Source: Megamerina dolium
Taxonomy: Eukaryota; Arthropoda; Insecta; Diptera; Megamerinidae
Direction of reading: 5' to 3'
DNA: 64,000 nucleotides
NCBI GenBank assembly: GCA_963854835.1
Contig: OY978525.1
Location: forward strand, 117,751,018 to 117,815,017
Shown here: in pieces, positions 44,021 to 57,055 of the stretch
Position numbering within the stretch: the stretch's first letter is position 1
How the letters are laid out: the number at the start of each line of letters is the position of its first letter
The notes under the pieces: generated by a model
Told to the model about the DNA's origin: nothing
Database searches by the model: none
The model's input: only the letters and a program-made list of their open reading frames with translations
Program-made: the position numbers and the translations under genes

Positions 44021-46727
44021 TAGTTTGTATTATCAACTAATGAGAATCTATTTGAATGAAACCTGTCAACACTGTAGGAAGGAGTATGTCCAGTAGGAAG
44101 GAAATATGTCCAGCACTAATGCGCGAAAGAATGTAAAATTTGCGGCGAATTTTTAATATCCGAAAATCGGTTGAAATCTATTAAGGTTGGATCTATGTTG
44201 AAACTTGCTTATGATTGCTGGACTGAGAGACATACTGTAACTAGAAGAAGGGGTGCACAATAGATCTAGGGTTGCACTCTTCTATGGGAAATGGGCATGG
44301 GTTGCATCATATAGCGAAGTTGAAGTTGCTATTTTCATAAGGTAGATATTTCTTAAGATTAAGATATTTGAATAACTTAATAAAAAGTAATGTACGAACC
44401 TGCCATTATCGTGGAATTCATGTGGGTGAAATATGCTTGTTGATATAGAGTATTCGTGAGTGATAGGCGCAGAGTTGCTTCAATCTGTAAGAGCTTGTAG
44501 AAACTGTTGTTTATTGGTCCAATTGTTCATTCATAAATTTCATTGGGGATTATTTCCGACATGAAAGTCCCTAATGTAATGTCTTGAAATTTTACAATTT
44601 TTATTTATCACTAATTAACAGCGTAGTTGACAACGGAATATAATGTTAAATTAGCGTTTAATGTTATATTTTACTGTTAACGGTTCTATTAATAAATGAT
44701 AATTACGGTTTTATGGTTTTAGTTTAAATTTCGATTTTTATGATTTTTTTTTTTACAGCAATTTGCGGTATGGCTCATTTGAGATGCTATACTTTTTTTA
44801 ATATAAAATATGAGGTGACTTAATGTATACAATAATAATAATAATACATGTATACAAACAGATATTAAAAACAAATACCTTCACAACAACAACAACAACA
44901 ACCACATTTATGTAAATAGTCATACTAAATGACAAATGGCATCAAAACTTGTTTTGTTCAAATATGTTAGAATTACAATAACAATCTTAATGGAAATTAA
45001 TTTTTATTTTTTGTGAATGATATATGAGTATATTTTAGATATATTATAGATAGATTTCTTGTTGTATTTATTGATAGTATTTACTTTTCAAGTAGCACTA
45101 ATCACAAATTAAAAATGTGTGTAAGCTTTAACAGAATTTTTTAAATATTTTTTTTATTTTTTTTTTTTTTTTGCTTACTAATTATAATATGAATATTTTT
45201 AAAGCAAAGCTGATGATGGCAGATACTAGATGATTTAGAATGTTATTTAATTATTATTTCCTTTAGCTGATTTGAATTGATTGACAATTTGTGGATTTTT
45301 AAAGATTGTTGTTGTGATGGATATGCAATTTCCTAAAGACAATTCTATATCTTAATTATTCACATATCACTGAGTAGATGATTTTGCTCCTTATTATTAA
45401 ATATTAATTATTTCATTTAGACAATTGTTGCAAGGAGTTGCCAATTACATCTTGGGTTTGGGGAAATTTGATGAATATCATTATTTATAGGATAATTATT
45501 AAGACTCATTTAAAACTATCAATTTCATTTAATGATATATTGACAATGATGATTTTAATTTTTATTGGCACATGTTCACATTTCAATGATGATTACCCAT
45601 TGCTGCAATTATTCAAAATCAATTATATGTGCTGGACAATTTTTATAAAGAAAATAAAGAAATTTATTTAGCAAATAACCGGTATGATTTTTATAATATC
45701 ATAAAAATCAATTGTTGATTTTTATGATATTAACAAGTTCGTTTTATCTCATTTTTTCCTTTGCTATGTAAAATTGAGCATAATGCAATATAAAATATAA
45801 ATATGCCATATATCAGCAAGCAACTGTCAACTCTGTTATAAATATATTACACTCACCATGATATGTATATATATAATTTTAATACTTTCTCTTATTGATA
45901 ACATGTAGGCATAAGCACATAAACACCTAAAAACATCAATACTAGTATGATCATCAATTAAAGAGTGACAAATAAAAATGATTATGATATGGCGACAGAC
46001 AATTATAAAATTTTTCTAAATTACCAACTAGTTACTAGTTAGCAATTAAAAATAATTTTTTTTTTTTTATTACTGTTTATTACATATTTTTATTTTATTT
46101 TTATTTTTTTTTTGAAAAATGAAAATGCTTGTTTTTCCTCTATTATTTATTTTCGTCTCATAAAATAAACCAATTTTTTTTTTATTTCGATTATGTGTTG
46201 ACAATTTGTCAGCCAGCAACATGCTTGTGAACATATATTTTACATGAAAGTTACACATGTCACTGTCTCTGTGTGGGTTGATATGTAGTAGTTTTCTTTA
46301 ATTTTTCCTCTCATTTTGAGAAAATTACCATTTTTTGTTGAAATTATGTGTTCAACTTTATTTGCCTACACGTTGTTATGTGAATAATGCTGTTTGAGAC
46401 GAGTACAACTTGTCAAGATGTGGATTTCTTTTTTTTTTTTTTTTTTGATTTATTTAGACTAGTTTTCACAATAAAATCTTATAAATATAATTTTAAACAG
46501 GAGACCCAAATAAAATTTTTTTTTTCTTTGGAAACATTTCAATTCAATTTTTAAAAGGTCAACAATGTTCGAAATGCTTTAGATCTGCGGTAAATTCAAT
46601 TTATAGAGTTTCTCAAAATAACAGTTTACTTCATCGACTACTTCAAAATTCATAACGAAAATATATGTGGCAAGCCATATAGTGAGAAATGCAACTTTCA
46701 TTGATTCTAAGTATAAAAAAAAAAAAT
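44021..46727. other. Intergenic, no gene seen
   Basis: A+T-rich, with ataataataata near 44828, a CAA run near 44884, and a short inverted repeat (atttttataatatcataaaaat) near 45685-45735. No gene recognised. Confidence 0.4.
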
Positions 46728-47094
46728 AAAAAATAAATATGTGGCACTTAAAGCCCCAAAGGGCTCATTGGCCGAGCTTCTCTTCCATTACTGTTGTGCG
46801 TCTTAAATTTTGGACAGTATTAGAAGGGACCTACTTATTTTAGCCGGTTCCGAACGGCAGAACACTTGTGACATCACTTTTTCTGAGCTTTGTCGCAGAG
46901 TTCTTTTTTTTAGAAGCTTTTTCATGGCAAGTTGTTACTGTCGGAAGAATTGCCAATTGCTTGCCGACAGGTGGGTACCATTCGAAAGAAAAATCTTATC
47001 GATATTAAATTTGCTATGCATCAGCCGGGGATTGAACGACGACCTACAGATCAGAGGGCGAACACACTAACCACTGAGCTACGGCACCCGCATT
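46728..47094 (-). mobile_element. tRNA-derived SINE, copy 7 (full length, reference copy)
   Basis: On the minus strand the head reads like a tRNA: GTGCCGTAGCTCAGTGG, with box A (TAGCTCAGTGGTTAG) at 47067-47081 and box B (CGTTCAATCC) at 47029-47038. The unique body follows, then the tail gtgccacatatttatttttt. The length is about 367 bp. Such elements are transcribed by RNA polymerase III from the internal boxes and spread with the help of a LINE. Seven other copies lie in this window. Confidence 0.92.
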
Positions 47095-47149
47095 CTAAAT
47101 GAATATTTTTACAATGTAATGTATTTATTAGAAAGAATGGACTTTTCTA

Positions 47150-48425
47150 TTTATGAATGAATCACAACATCATTCAGATGACTGTCACAGTTAGCTTTAC
47201 AGTATCTCATCCGATCAACCCAATTTCTCAGCATATTTTTGATTGTTTGGCCAACAATCTCATGAATGGCAACTTCGATTTCCTGTTTCAGAGCCTCAGT
47301 CGTCTCTAGATAGTTAGCATAATACTAACCCTTAACAGTTCCTCACAAAAAAAAAAATCCATTGGGGTCAAACCACAGCTCCGAGTCGGCCAATTAATAT
47401 CAGCCCTTAATGGCTCCACACAAAAAAAAAAATCCAATAGGGTCAAATCACAGCTCCGAATCGGCCAATTAATATCAACATTTCTGCTGATTATTCGTTT
47501 TTCAAAAACAGTGTGCAAAAAATCGATAATTACGTTTTGGCTGTGTGGCATGCGGTCTCATCCTGTTGAAATCAAATGTCGTCCATGTCAATTTTTGGTA
47601 ACAAAAATAAATTTATCATGACATAGAAATGCTCACCATTGACGATAACGGCGGCAACCTGCTTATTTCCGAATATTCGAATATATCGAATATTTCGAAT
47701 TTTTCGAAATGGTCCACTGATGCCGCCGAACCAAAAACCACATGAAACAATCACTCGTTGTGGATGCATCGGTTTCTCAACAATCACGTGCGGATCACGT
47801 CTGATCCTCAAATATGACAATTTTGTTTATTCACATAGCCTCCAAGGTGGAAATGAGCTTCATCGGAAAACATAATTTTTCGATAAAAAAAATTGCTCAT
47901 TTTCGGCCAAACGATCTTCAGCCAATTGAGCGAACTGAAAACGCATTCAATTCGATGGACTTTTATGGACTAATTGAACCCCTTAGTCCTTTAGATCGAG
48001 ATCTTTATGCAAATTTCTCCTCAGAGGAGTGCACTGAATGATTCGATGATCATGTGGCTTCATTTTATGGACTAATTGAACTTTGTAGGATTTCATAGCG
48101 AAGTCTTTATGTAAATTTCTGAGAGAAATGTTCCTGAGAACAATAATGATCTTATGTTGACGAGTGTTCACGCATACTCTGAGCAACAGCAGCAATGCTT
48201 TCAGATGAGCGTATCGTATGTTGACATGAACATATTGTTTTATCCACTAACGATCCTGTTTCACGAACTCGCTTCACACATTGATCCACCAACTACATTG
48301 AAGACACTTCTTGTCAAATATAAAATTTAATTTTTGACAACTTATGAGCGTCGTTATACCTCTCGAAAACAAAATAACCATTACTTTATATTGCCAATGT
48401 TAGATGGTCCAACCTGTATAATAAA
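47150..48425 (-). pseudogene. Mariner-like element with decayed, internally duplicated transposase
   Basis: Minus-strand blocks in order: FKVQLVHKMKPHD near 48080, NEQFF then a decayed FSDEAHFHLGGYVNKQN-like block near 47870, PHVIVEKPMHPQRVIVSCGF with WFGGISGP near 47740, VNGEHFYVMINLFLLPKI near 47630, DMDDIW then QQDGATCHTAK-like block near 47560, and a C-terminus SHLNDVVIHS ending near 47153. Two local tandem duplications disrupt it: about 85 bp at 47330-47490 (the PLDFFF region) and about 115 bp at 47950-48130. The upstream end near 48420 reads tagatggtccaacctgtata. Inactive. Confidence 0.75.
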
Positions 48426-49579
48426 ATGCAGACACCTACTAGAAATTATTATATCAATACATACTTACACTGTTGTGGTATAAAAATTAATTTGTTACGC
48501 TCTACGTATATGCCTAATATGAGTACTCACTAAAGTGAGTGATTGAGTGAGTGAGTGAGTGCTATTGAGTGAGTTGAGTTTTGGAATGTAAACTCATTTG
48601 TGTGCTGGGTTAAAACGCCTACAAAACATTTGAACAAATGCAAAAGTGCAAAATATAAAAGTTTAATTATTTTTTAACTACGAAATGCATTCTACAATTC
48701 AACTATGACAATATAAAAAATATTATTTTATTATACACAACAATGTCTTCGATTTTAAGAAGAATTTAAGAATTGATATTTTTTTTATTGTATTAATTGT
48801 TGCTGTAATATAAAAATTTGCCTACAAATTAGCTATTAACACTGAAAACACATAGGTACTTACAATGTATGTACGTTTTGCTTGAAGCTACGTATTTTAT
48901 GTCACAACAAGCAACACAATTTTGTAGCATTCTGAAAAGTAGCCAGACAAAGAGGCTATGAGAAATAAGAGTAACATGTTTAGGTACATTTGTATATATA
49001 CATTATTGTTTACAAAGAGATATCCATAGGCATATATGTATGTATCATGTGGGTATTATGTTGAAAAGATTGTAGAAAAGATAGCGAGAGTGCAAAATTG
49101 CTTATGAAAGTGCCATGATATGGCCACATAAGTATATAAGTATAAGTAGATGTGATGTATCCAGAAGAAAAAGCAATGTTGACGTATTGCGGACTAGCGA
49201 TTATCATCGATCTTATGGTCGATCAATTGCAATACAAATAGTCGGCGGCAAAATAGGGTTTCATTTTCGGTAACATGTCTTAGAAGACGAATTGAAATTG
49301 CTAAAATTGAATTTGGTGGTGCGTTTTAAATATGAAAAAATTATTTTGTACTTAAAAAGACTGAATTTTCCTTACGGAATATATGCTCACATAAAATATA
49401 CGCATTGTGAGTTATTTGATTCACCATTCGAGTCATTTTTTAAATGAAATCGTATGTAAACTCTTTTTATGAGAGTTTAGGCTTTAGCTAAACGATTCTC
49501 TATTCACAGAGCACTATTGCTGAAAGATATGCCTACATCAATTTCCGCATATAAGGCAGAGAAATTCATGAAAACATCT
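48426..49579. other. Intergenic, no gene seen
   Basis: Contains a gtgagtgagtgagtg patch near 48537-48580. No gene or transposon recognised. Confidence 0.4.
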
Positions 49580-49830
49580 TCTAAGACATTGTCTCTTCAT
49601 TGATGTATTTTCCTTTTGGCTAGTGTCAAAGCATTAGGGAATAGCTGGAAGTATGCGTATGTTTCATCATGATGATGATGATGATGATGATGGTAATAAT
49701 GTTACACTCTACTATCAAGTGTATGTTAGTATACATTCAGGTCTGCGAATACATCATCTTCAACGATGTATTTGCCTTCTGGTTAGTGTCGCAGCATTGG
49801 GGAATAGTTAAAAGTCTGCCTATGCATCAC

Positions 49831-49864
<34 letters not shown>

Positions 49865-49925
49865 ATAATGATGATGATGTTACTATGTACACTATGTACT
49901 GTCAAGTGTTTTTAGCGCACATTTA
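49580..49925. repeat. Duplicated segment with GATGAT microsatellites
   Basis: Two copies of a roughly 165-bp unit share gatgtatttnccttttgg, tagtgtc(a/g)(a/c)agcatt and ggaatag, each ending in a (GAT)n run (49670-49691 and 49830-49863). Low-complexity frames here are not genes. Confidence 0.65.
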
Positions 49926-49950
49926 TATCAAGTATATAGTCATATATGCT

Positions 49951-50985
49951 CATTAGGGTGGTCCTTATTTATAGGAAGAACCATATTTTACATTAGATTT
50001 CCTGAACATCACCATCTCAATCGGTAATATCATGGTCAAAGATATCACATACGACTTTTAGTCGCAATTGGAGATGTTTAAGTAGTGTCGTACAGGGATG
50101 AAAGTTTAGATGCCTCTATGGAGAACACCTAGGTGAACATCTACTAACTGATGGGGTAATCAGTCTCGGGAATATAGGCGCAAATACTACATTTCATAGA
50201 GGATGTTGGACTCAAAGAAATACTTTGAACCAAAATGAAGGGGTCACGATAGATCTTATAGGTCGCGATGCTACATCCCCATTAACAATAATAAGAATGG
50301 AGAATCAAAGTTTAGATGCGTCTATGGAGACTCAAAAAATTGAAATTAATTATTTTTCATCTAATACCCAAAATCGTTACTACTATAGTCGAAGATATTA
50401 CATAGAAATTTTGGTCCCGATTGGAGACAGTTAAGATACAGTGGTCTCACAGGGGTCGCACAAGGGTCAAAATTCAGATTATCCTATGGCGACTCCAAAC
50501 AAAATTTTTGTTTTTTTGTTTTTTCATCTAATACCCAAAATGCGATACTACTACATTGCATTTAAATTTTGATTATGATTGGAGACAGTTAAGACACAGG
50601 GGTTGCACAGGGGTCAAAATTCAGAATATTCTATGCAGACTCCAAAAAAAAAATTTTTTTTTTTTTTTTATTCATCTAATACCCAAATTCGAAGATATCA
50701 CATAGAAATTTTGGTTCCGATTGGTGACGGTTAAGAAATCTGAAATTTGACACCCCTTAACCAGCTCCAATCGGGTTCCAAAATTTATACGTGATATCTT
50801 TGGCCATGGTATTACCAATTGAGGGGGTGACTATGAAAAAAATCGTTCATTTGATTTTTAAGGACCACCCTAATGCTTATACATATGCATGTAACAATTT
50901 TATAAGTTTAATTAAAATGGGGTATAACCATACTGACACTGAAAAAAATCGTTCATATGATTTTTACGAACCACCCTAATGCTCA
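49951..50985. mobile_element. TIR element with internal tandem repeats (CATTAGGGTGGTCC family)
   Basis: The left end CATTAGGGTGGTCCTTATTT (49951) recurs inverted at two positions on the right: ggaccaccctaatg near 50861 and gaaccaccctaatg near 50969. The right end is therefore itself duplicated (about 108 bp). The interior has about three units of roughly 140 bp (tcatctaatacccaaaat ... gactccaaa). No transposase seen. The open frame at 50225-50434 is a by-product of the repeats. Confidence 0.55.
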
Positions 50986-52319
50986 TACATATGCATATAA
51001 CCATTTTATAAGTTTAATTAAAGTGGAGTAAATACAAATATGTTTGTATGCGTACTTATACGATATGTTGTTGCTGTTAGCTAGCTACTCGATTGGCACT
51101 TATCTCGTATTTTCATCTATGTATCGTATATATACGTTAATGGTCTACATTTGATTGATTGTTATAACTTGTGACTATTTAAGTTTACTGCAACAACAAC
51201 TATAATAATAACAACAACAACAACAACATTAAAATCAAGTTAATATATATGTATATGATAATTTCTATATAGAAAAATTTAAGTATAAACATATTTTCCT
51301 TCAACATTATGTTGCAAGTATCAGTACAAGTACTCGTACTCACATGTTTGAGTACAAACGAACGAATATATGCTCATGCGTATTTGCTCATGTATGCGTT
51401 CATGTGCATGCGCTGATGTGTATTTATTATTTTATGTCATGTTGTGCAGTTGCATTTGCCATTTACCAATGTTTTGCTTGTTATCACCCAAAGTAGTAAA
51501 ATCTACAATTTTACACCATCATTTATGGTATAAAAATATACTCGCACATTTATGTATTTTTATTTCTTTAATTGTGCTTCAACAACGCCAAGACATTGTT
51601 GTTTAAGGTTAATACTGTCGTATAAGCATAACATAGTTTTTATGATCAAGTTTTTTTATACCCAAGTAGGTGTTAGATGTTAGGTATTTATTTGTTTCAC
51701 TATCAAGTAGTGAAATCACTACTTTTGTGCGCAAATTCTTGTATGGACTTTCTCTGTTCGTTAATATATGGTTCTATGACTAATTGAAAACAAATTGTAA
51801 TCACACTGAAATGGAATGGAAAATTCGAAATGAAATTTATTAAATTAACTTATGGATGGTTTTATTGGCTCTACAAAAATGGCCTATCGTAGAATAAATC
51901 TTTATAAATCGATAAAGTGGTTAAACAACTTTAAAGGAATTATATCATACAGAAACAATTAATATCAGTATAGTTATTTGCCTTGCAACACTGTCCAAAT
52001 TTAGTAGACATCAGAATACAAGATAAGTTCGACTGGATTTTTTATTTATTTTTTAAACTTAATGGCATATATTCATAGTCAAAATTACGTTCCAACTTAT
52101 ATTTAGTAATGACTTTTCTGACAAATTAAAATCCATAAAAAAATTGATAAAAAACCAATACTAACTTTAAGTTGGAACTTAATGGAACTTAAGTGAACCA
52201 AATTGGTATCAAATGACTTTAGTAACAAAAACCCTAATCCCTTTCTTACCACTCTAATGGGCGATTTTGGACATTTTTTTTTCGAAAAATCCCTAACATA
52301 TATTAAAAAAAACCTTAAA
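50986..52319. other. Intergenic, no gene seen
   Basis: Contains a CAA run near 51210. No gene, RNA or repeat recognised. Confidence 0.4.
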
Positions 52320-53240
52320 TAACCCATACAGATAGTAAGTAGAGAGTTAAAATGTTCAAAAAAAATAATCCTTGGATATTTTAGAAAGACAAGAACTATC
52401 CTAAATGTAATTTTACATATGATTTTTCAATTTCTATGATTCTACTTTTGACCGAAAAAGACAAATTTTAAATCACTGGAGCAGAAAGTGATTAAGGTTT
52501 TTATTACTGAACTCAAATGCTATCGTTTGAGACTAGTTTGATTCACCTCCGAGCCAATAACCCTCACATCGACCAATGATCGCCACATCGACCAATAACC
52601 TTAAAATTTTCATTTGCTTTTTTATATGTTACCTATAACTCGTACAAGTTATTTGTCTTTGGTGACCCTTAGTGAAATTTTCTGAAGAATATTTTTGTGG
52701 AAGACTTTAACCCTTGACCTCCTCTCAAATAATGATTTTTAATGGGTTTTTCGAAAAAAGGGTACAAAATGTCCCATACGGGCGGTAGTTAGAGGGTTAA
52801 AATGTTCAACGAAAATAATCCTTGATAAATTTTAATATGAGTCTCGGAAAACAAGAACTATCCTAAATGTAATTTTACATATGATTTTTCAATTTCTATG
52901 ATTCTACTTTTGACCGAAAAAGACAAATTTTAAACCTATAACTTGTACAAGTTATTTATCTTTGTTGACCCTTAGTGAAATTTTTTGGGGAATATTTTTG
53001 TGTACTAGTTTAACCCTTGACCTCCTCTCAAATAATGAATTTTAATAGGTTTTTCGAAAAAAGGGTACAAAATAACCCATACGGGTGCTAGTTAGAGGGT
53101 TAAAATGTTCACAGAAAATAATTCTCGGTAAATTTTAATATGAGTCTTGAAAGACAAGAACGAACCCAAATGTAATTTTACTTATGATTTTTTATGATTT
53201 TTCAATTTCTATGACTACTTTTGACCGAAAAAGACAAATT
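52320..53240. repeat. Tandem repeat, about three units of 300 bp
   Basis: Unit marker agag(g/a)gttaaaatgttca is at 52341, 52791 and 53094. The units share caagaac(t/g)a(t/a)cc, ttttgaccgaaaaagacaaa, gacccttagtgaaatttt and tttttcgaaaaaagggtaca. The first interval is 450 bp because of an extra 150-bp stretch (about 52470-52620). Confidence 0.75.
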
Positions 53241-53846
53241 TTAAATAATTTTAGGAAAAAATTGTGACGTAGTGGAACAGAGAGAGAGAGAGAGGGAGTG
53301 GGAGAGGGACTGATTTGGTTCAACGCTGACAAAGTGTGCCTTGCTGTGTAATTCAAGATTTCAACTTGAATCATTTCAGCTCTGCTTTTTGTAGTGGCAT
53401 TTTAATAATAGTTATTGCTAATTATTGTAGGCAATCTGATTTGTATATGAATGACATACAAACACATAAATAATGCTTCTATATAAAATAAACATTTTTA
53501 TATAATATACCATACATATTTAACATGACAATCGTTTCGAACTGGTGATGGTTATGCCATTGAATTGCTCATATAAAAGTTGATAAGTATTCATAGTCTA
53601 ATATTAGGTCAATAAATAAGAGAACTTTGTAAAGAAAAGATTACAAATTGTATGCTATTTGTTAGGAATTTTTAATTCTCGAACTAAAGCTAAATAAATG
53701 AGGTCAGCTATCATTGATATAAACAGATATACTTATGGGCATTTTTGTGAATTCAATTTAAAGCGACTCGGATGAGACAAAATATGGAAGCAAAATCAAG
53801 ATGCCATATTCATTCAATTATGATACATCATGAAAATGTTGAATAG
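53241..53846. other. Intergenic, no gene seen
   Basis: Starts with a GA-rich run (53278-53306). Otherwise A+T-rich with nothing recognised. Confidence 0.4.
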
Positions 53847-54380
53847 AAAAATATTTTAGAGGAAATAATTTCATCAATATTTTATCAAATTTTTTTCAAT
53901 AATAAATGATGAACAGTTGTGACTTTTGTTTCTGAAAGACATTTATGCATACAGGTTTGTGACTTCAATCTTTTCGGTTGAATTGTCACAATTCACAATG
54001 ATGAATATCAATCAATAATTTATTGATTTGTCTTAATAAAAATGTATATAACAGAAATACATGATCAGAAAAGAAATAATAATTAAATACGATTTTTTTT
54101 TTTGTCAAGAAATTCTTAAATTAATAAATTATTTTACAATATTTTTGCTGAAATACGTAAATCACTGAAATGCTTCAAAGGCATTCAATCAAATGAATTT
54201 GTTTCTATAAATTAATAATGAATCTATTTTTGTTTTTGCCTAATAATCATTAAGTAATCAAAGTCTGTCATCGAAAATTTTGCCATTCAAAAATTCAACA
54301 CATTTAATAGTACAAGCATTCAATCATTTTTGTGACTACTTATCAATTTTTCTACTCTATACTTACACAGTTAGCATTTC
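53847..54380. repeat. Segmental duplication, left copy
   Basis: Matches 61900-63490 once the transposon there (about 62203-63345) is set aside. Shared words include gcatacaggtttgtg, aattgtcacaattc and tcaagaaattctta before the insertion point, and gccattcaaaaattc-like and gcattcaatcattt-like blocks after it. It is the 3' flank of the small secreted protein gene at 54655. Confidence 0.7.
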
Positions 54381-54654
54381 GTTTTCTCATTAACATTATT
54401 TTTTTATTTAAATAACTATACATATTTCCATACAAATTTCGAAAAAAAAAAATTGTGCAAAAAATGAATACTTTAAATTTATTTAACTATTTTATTATGG
54501 TCAAATCAAAGATGATCACCACTGAATTTCTTGTGCCTGATGTAAGGTGAAAATTAGCTGTTCATTAATAACAAGTACAAAATAAAATTGCCATCGCTAC
54601 AAGTTTTTATTTAACATTCATAATATATTTAGACATAGAAATTAGTTCGAAATT

Positions 54655-54981
54655 CTAGCCCACTATGCATTTTGCAATGGCAAAAATTATTGCTAAGATT
54701 GCAGAACATTTCTTGATAATTCTTCCAATATTTGATCTCTTCACACCAAGATAGCCAGCTTGGAATTGTTTAACGTCAGCTCCCATATCAGCAAAGTTAG
54801 CTCGAGTTGCCTTAGTTAACATAGTTCTGGATGAATCACGTAGATCTGTTAAACCTTTAAGTAGCATATCATAATTGAATGACTTGTCTTCCTTCTTAGT
54901 ATCTTTTTTAGGAGGTTTAGCTGTGACTTGCGAAATAACTGCCACCAAGCAGAATGCGACAAAGAGTATGCTGAATTTCAT
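54655..54981 (-). CDS. Small secreted protein 1, single exon (108 aa)
   Basis: The frame runs from ATG at 54981 to TAG at 54655. A longer frame upstream lacks an ATG, so this start is chosen. Residues 1-21 form a clear signal peptide (MKFSILFVAFCLVAVISQVT, ending VTA). The mature part starts KPPKKDTKKEDKSFNYDM, very basic, and has a helical middle and a hydrophobic C-terminus (CSAILAIIFAIAKCIVG) with two cysteines. A TATA box (CTATATATAG) lies on the minus strand at 55064-55073, giving a 5' UTR of about 55 nt. I do not recognise the family. The region FNYDMLLKGLTDLRDSS to TRA aligns without gaps to the protein at 58171 (8 identities in 27), so they may be paralogues. A basic peptide with a hydrophobic tail could be membrane-active, but that is speculation. 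Confidence 0.7.
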   Translation of the reverse strand: MKFSILFVAFCLVAVISQVTAKPPKKDTKKEDKSFNYDMLLKGLTDLRDSSRTMLTKATRANFADMGADVKQFQAGYLGVKRSNIGRIIKKCSAILAIIFAIAKCIVG

Positions 54982-55063
54982 ATTTTTTAGTTGTTCTTTA
55001 TTTTTTATGTTCACCCGATGGAAACTGCTTTCAAATTACTATTCTAAATTTGAAAAATTTATC

Positions 55064-55073
55064 CTATATATAG
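55064..55073 (-). promoter_or_regulatory. TATA box of small secreted protein gene 1
   Basis: CTATATATAG on the minus strand, about 83 bp upstream of the ATG, implies a start of transcription near 55035-55040. The same ten bases precede the gene at 58171. Confidence 0.6.
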
Positions 55074-55399
55074 TATTGTCATAATATGAATATATACAAT
55101 AGACCACCTTTGACGTCTCCCCAAAATTTAAACACAGATGTTTTGAATGTTTGCTTTGTAATGATAAATAAATACCAACACGATTAACAAATTTCGATTC
55201 AATGATGTATTCGGATTGGATTTTCAAAATAAGAATGGTACACTTGGAATTTTTGACATGGTTGAATATTTTTGCAACGAAAAAAAAAAAAAAAAGTTTC
55301 ATAACCTCAAGCACATATCCCCAATTTTTACCAGCTGTCAATATATAGTTTTGTCATTTTCAATAATTACACCCAATGAAAACAATGTTTTTTACTATA

Positions 55400-57020
55400 G
55401 GAATGGTTTTCTTCGAGAAGATAGAAATTCCAAGCGCTGTCCAGTCCTCCACCGGAGGTTAAGTCTGTCTCTTCTGTGTGTTCTAGACAGCGCAGCCGCT
55501 AAATTTTAATGCGCTTTGCTATTTCGGTGTCGGTATACAGCTCATGTTGTACCTTATGTGATACACGCCACTAACGCAAATAAGTCCAAAGATCTTGCGT
55601 AGGACTTTTCTGTCAAAAATTTCGAACCTTCTATCATCTGAATTGGAAATTTTACCGGCTTCGGCGCCATATGTGAGAACAGGCATGATGAGAGACTTGT
55701 AGAGTGTAGTTTTCGTCCTTCGAGAGAGGACTCGTCTCTTTAATTGCTTACTTAGGCCAAAGTAGCGCCTGTCTGGAAGAGGCTGGTATTAATGCTGGCT
55801 CCAGCAGAGACAAGTCCTTTACTACTTCAAAAGCGTTGTTGTCAGCGGTGACGTGCTGTCCCAGATGCCAACAGCATGGCAGTTTTATACCATTATATCG
55901 TATATCAGCAGCTCCCTTTGTCCCTTTGTCTGAAACCCCGTTCGGTATTAAATGGCGGAGAGATGTCCTTCCTTTTTTTACTGTACAACGGGAGTTAACA
56001 ATGTTCTTTAGCCTTAAGTAAATTTGACCTCGTCATAATCACGTGGTCGAACGTCAACATCATGTTCTGTAATTCGAGTGTTCGGGCAATCGCCTCCAAT
56101 TGAACACTCTGAAGATCGGTAACAAAATTCCCATTTTTGCCACAATGGGATGAGTCTCCTGGATTACCTGGAACACTCTACTCTACTTATCTCTATCTTC
56201 TTATATTCGTGTCTTTCTCTCCCTCTCTTTTGCACACTTATGCATCTCTCCATACCGCTCCTTAACAACGTCTGTAGTACCTCCATTTAAGATTTTTCTG
56301 TAGGCGTCGATATTCCTCAGAGGTCGGTAGTAAGTGATTATCACCAAATATATATGCCCACCGCCCACATGTATCATCAAAAGGGGAGTGTTCTGCATAA
56401 GCAGAACTGGTGTCAAGCTTTCTCTGTGTGGGATTTCATTTTTTGCAACAAGGTAGTGATTCGAGTCGATGTCACGTTTCTCGTTCGCTGATCTGGAGAC
56501 ATCTGCATTACGTAGAGGCTGAGTTGTCCCACAGTTGGACCGCACAGTTTCTTGCCCAGCCTCCAAACACAATTTATATATCGTTGCAGGGACAATGCTC
56601 AGAAACTTCTTCGTGGCGTTGAAATAAGCTCTATTTTGTCGCATCATTCTATTCATCCATCGGAGCAAATATTTAGGTGATGTTAAAAAAGTTTGCCTTA
56701 ATGCGTATTGTTGCCAGCCGTTCCTTCAAATATATGAAATGGAAGTCTCAGTCTCTTAATAACAACAAATATACATCCAATTTGGTGCTCTCCACCTGGC
56801 AACTCTAATAGGTATATATTACAGGACGCACTTTTAGGGCAGCCGTGTCCCACACACAGCAATTCCTGAAAACGGTCATGTATCATAGACGTTATACCTA
56901 TGGTGAACATCACCGAGCTGGAGAGAAGCACCTTTCCTACAGAGGAGATCGGACATTCTAAGAATATAACCGCAAATCATGGTCCTTATTTCGTTTGGGG
57001 GATTCATGGTGTAGTCGGTT
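55400..57020 (-). pseudogene. RTE-clade retrotransposon remnant (endonuclease to RT C-terminus)
   Basis: On the minus strand, a decayed endonuclease begins near 57000 with a match to the RTE start at 5290 (the aaataaggaccatgattt region), then IGCIFVV-KRLRL and ERLATIRIKANFFN-like blocks near 56720. DIDSNHYLVAKNEIPHRESL near 56450 is the SDH end of the domain, with Asn for Asp. The middle RT with its catalytic box is missing. The C-terminal RT part near 55690 reads TLYKSLIMPVLTYGAEAGKI, then DRRFEIFDRKVLRKIFGLI. The length is about half that of a full element. Stops occur throughout. Confidence 0.78.
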
Positions 57021-57055
57021 TCCGAAGAAGTGGTGATTTTTCATTGAAAAAAAAA

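Noticed and set aside
47029..47081. tRNA gene
   Set aside because: Boxes A and B are present, but the structure continues into the SINE body and the same head recurs in other SINE copies, so it is not a functional tRNA.
49669..49956. 95-codon frame with poly-Met and poly-Asp
   Set aside because: It comes from a GAT microsatellite.
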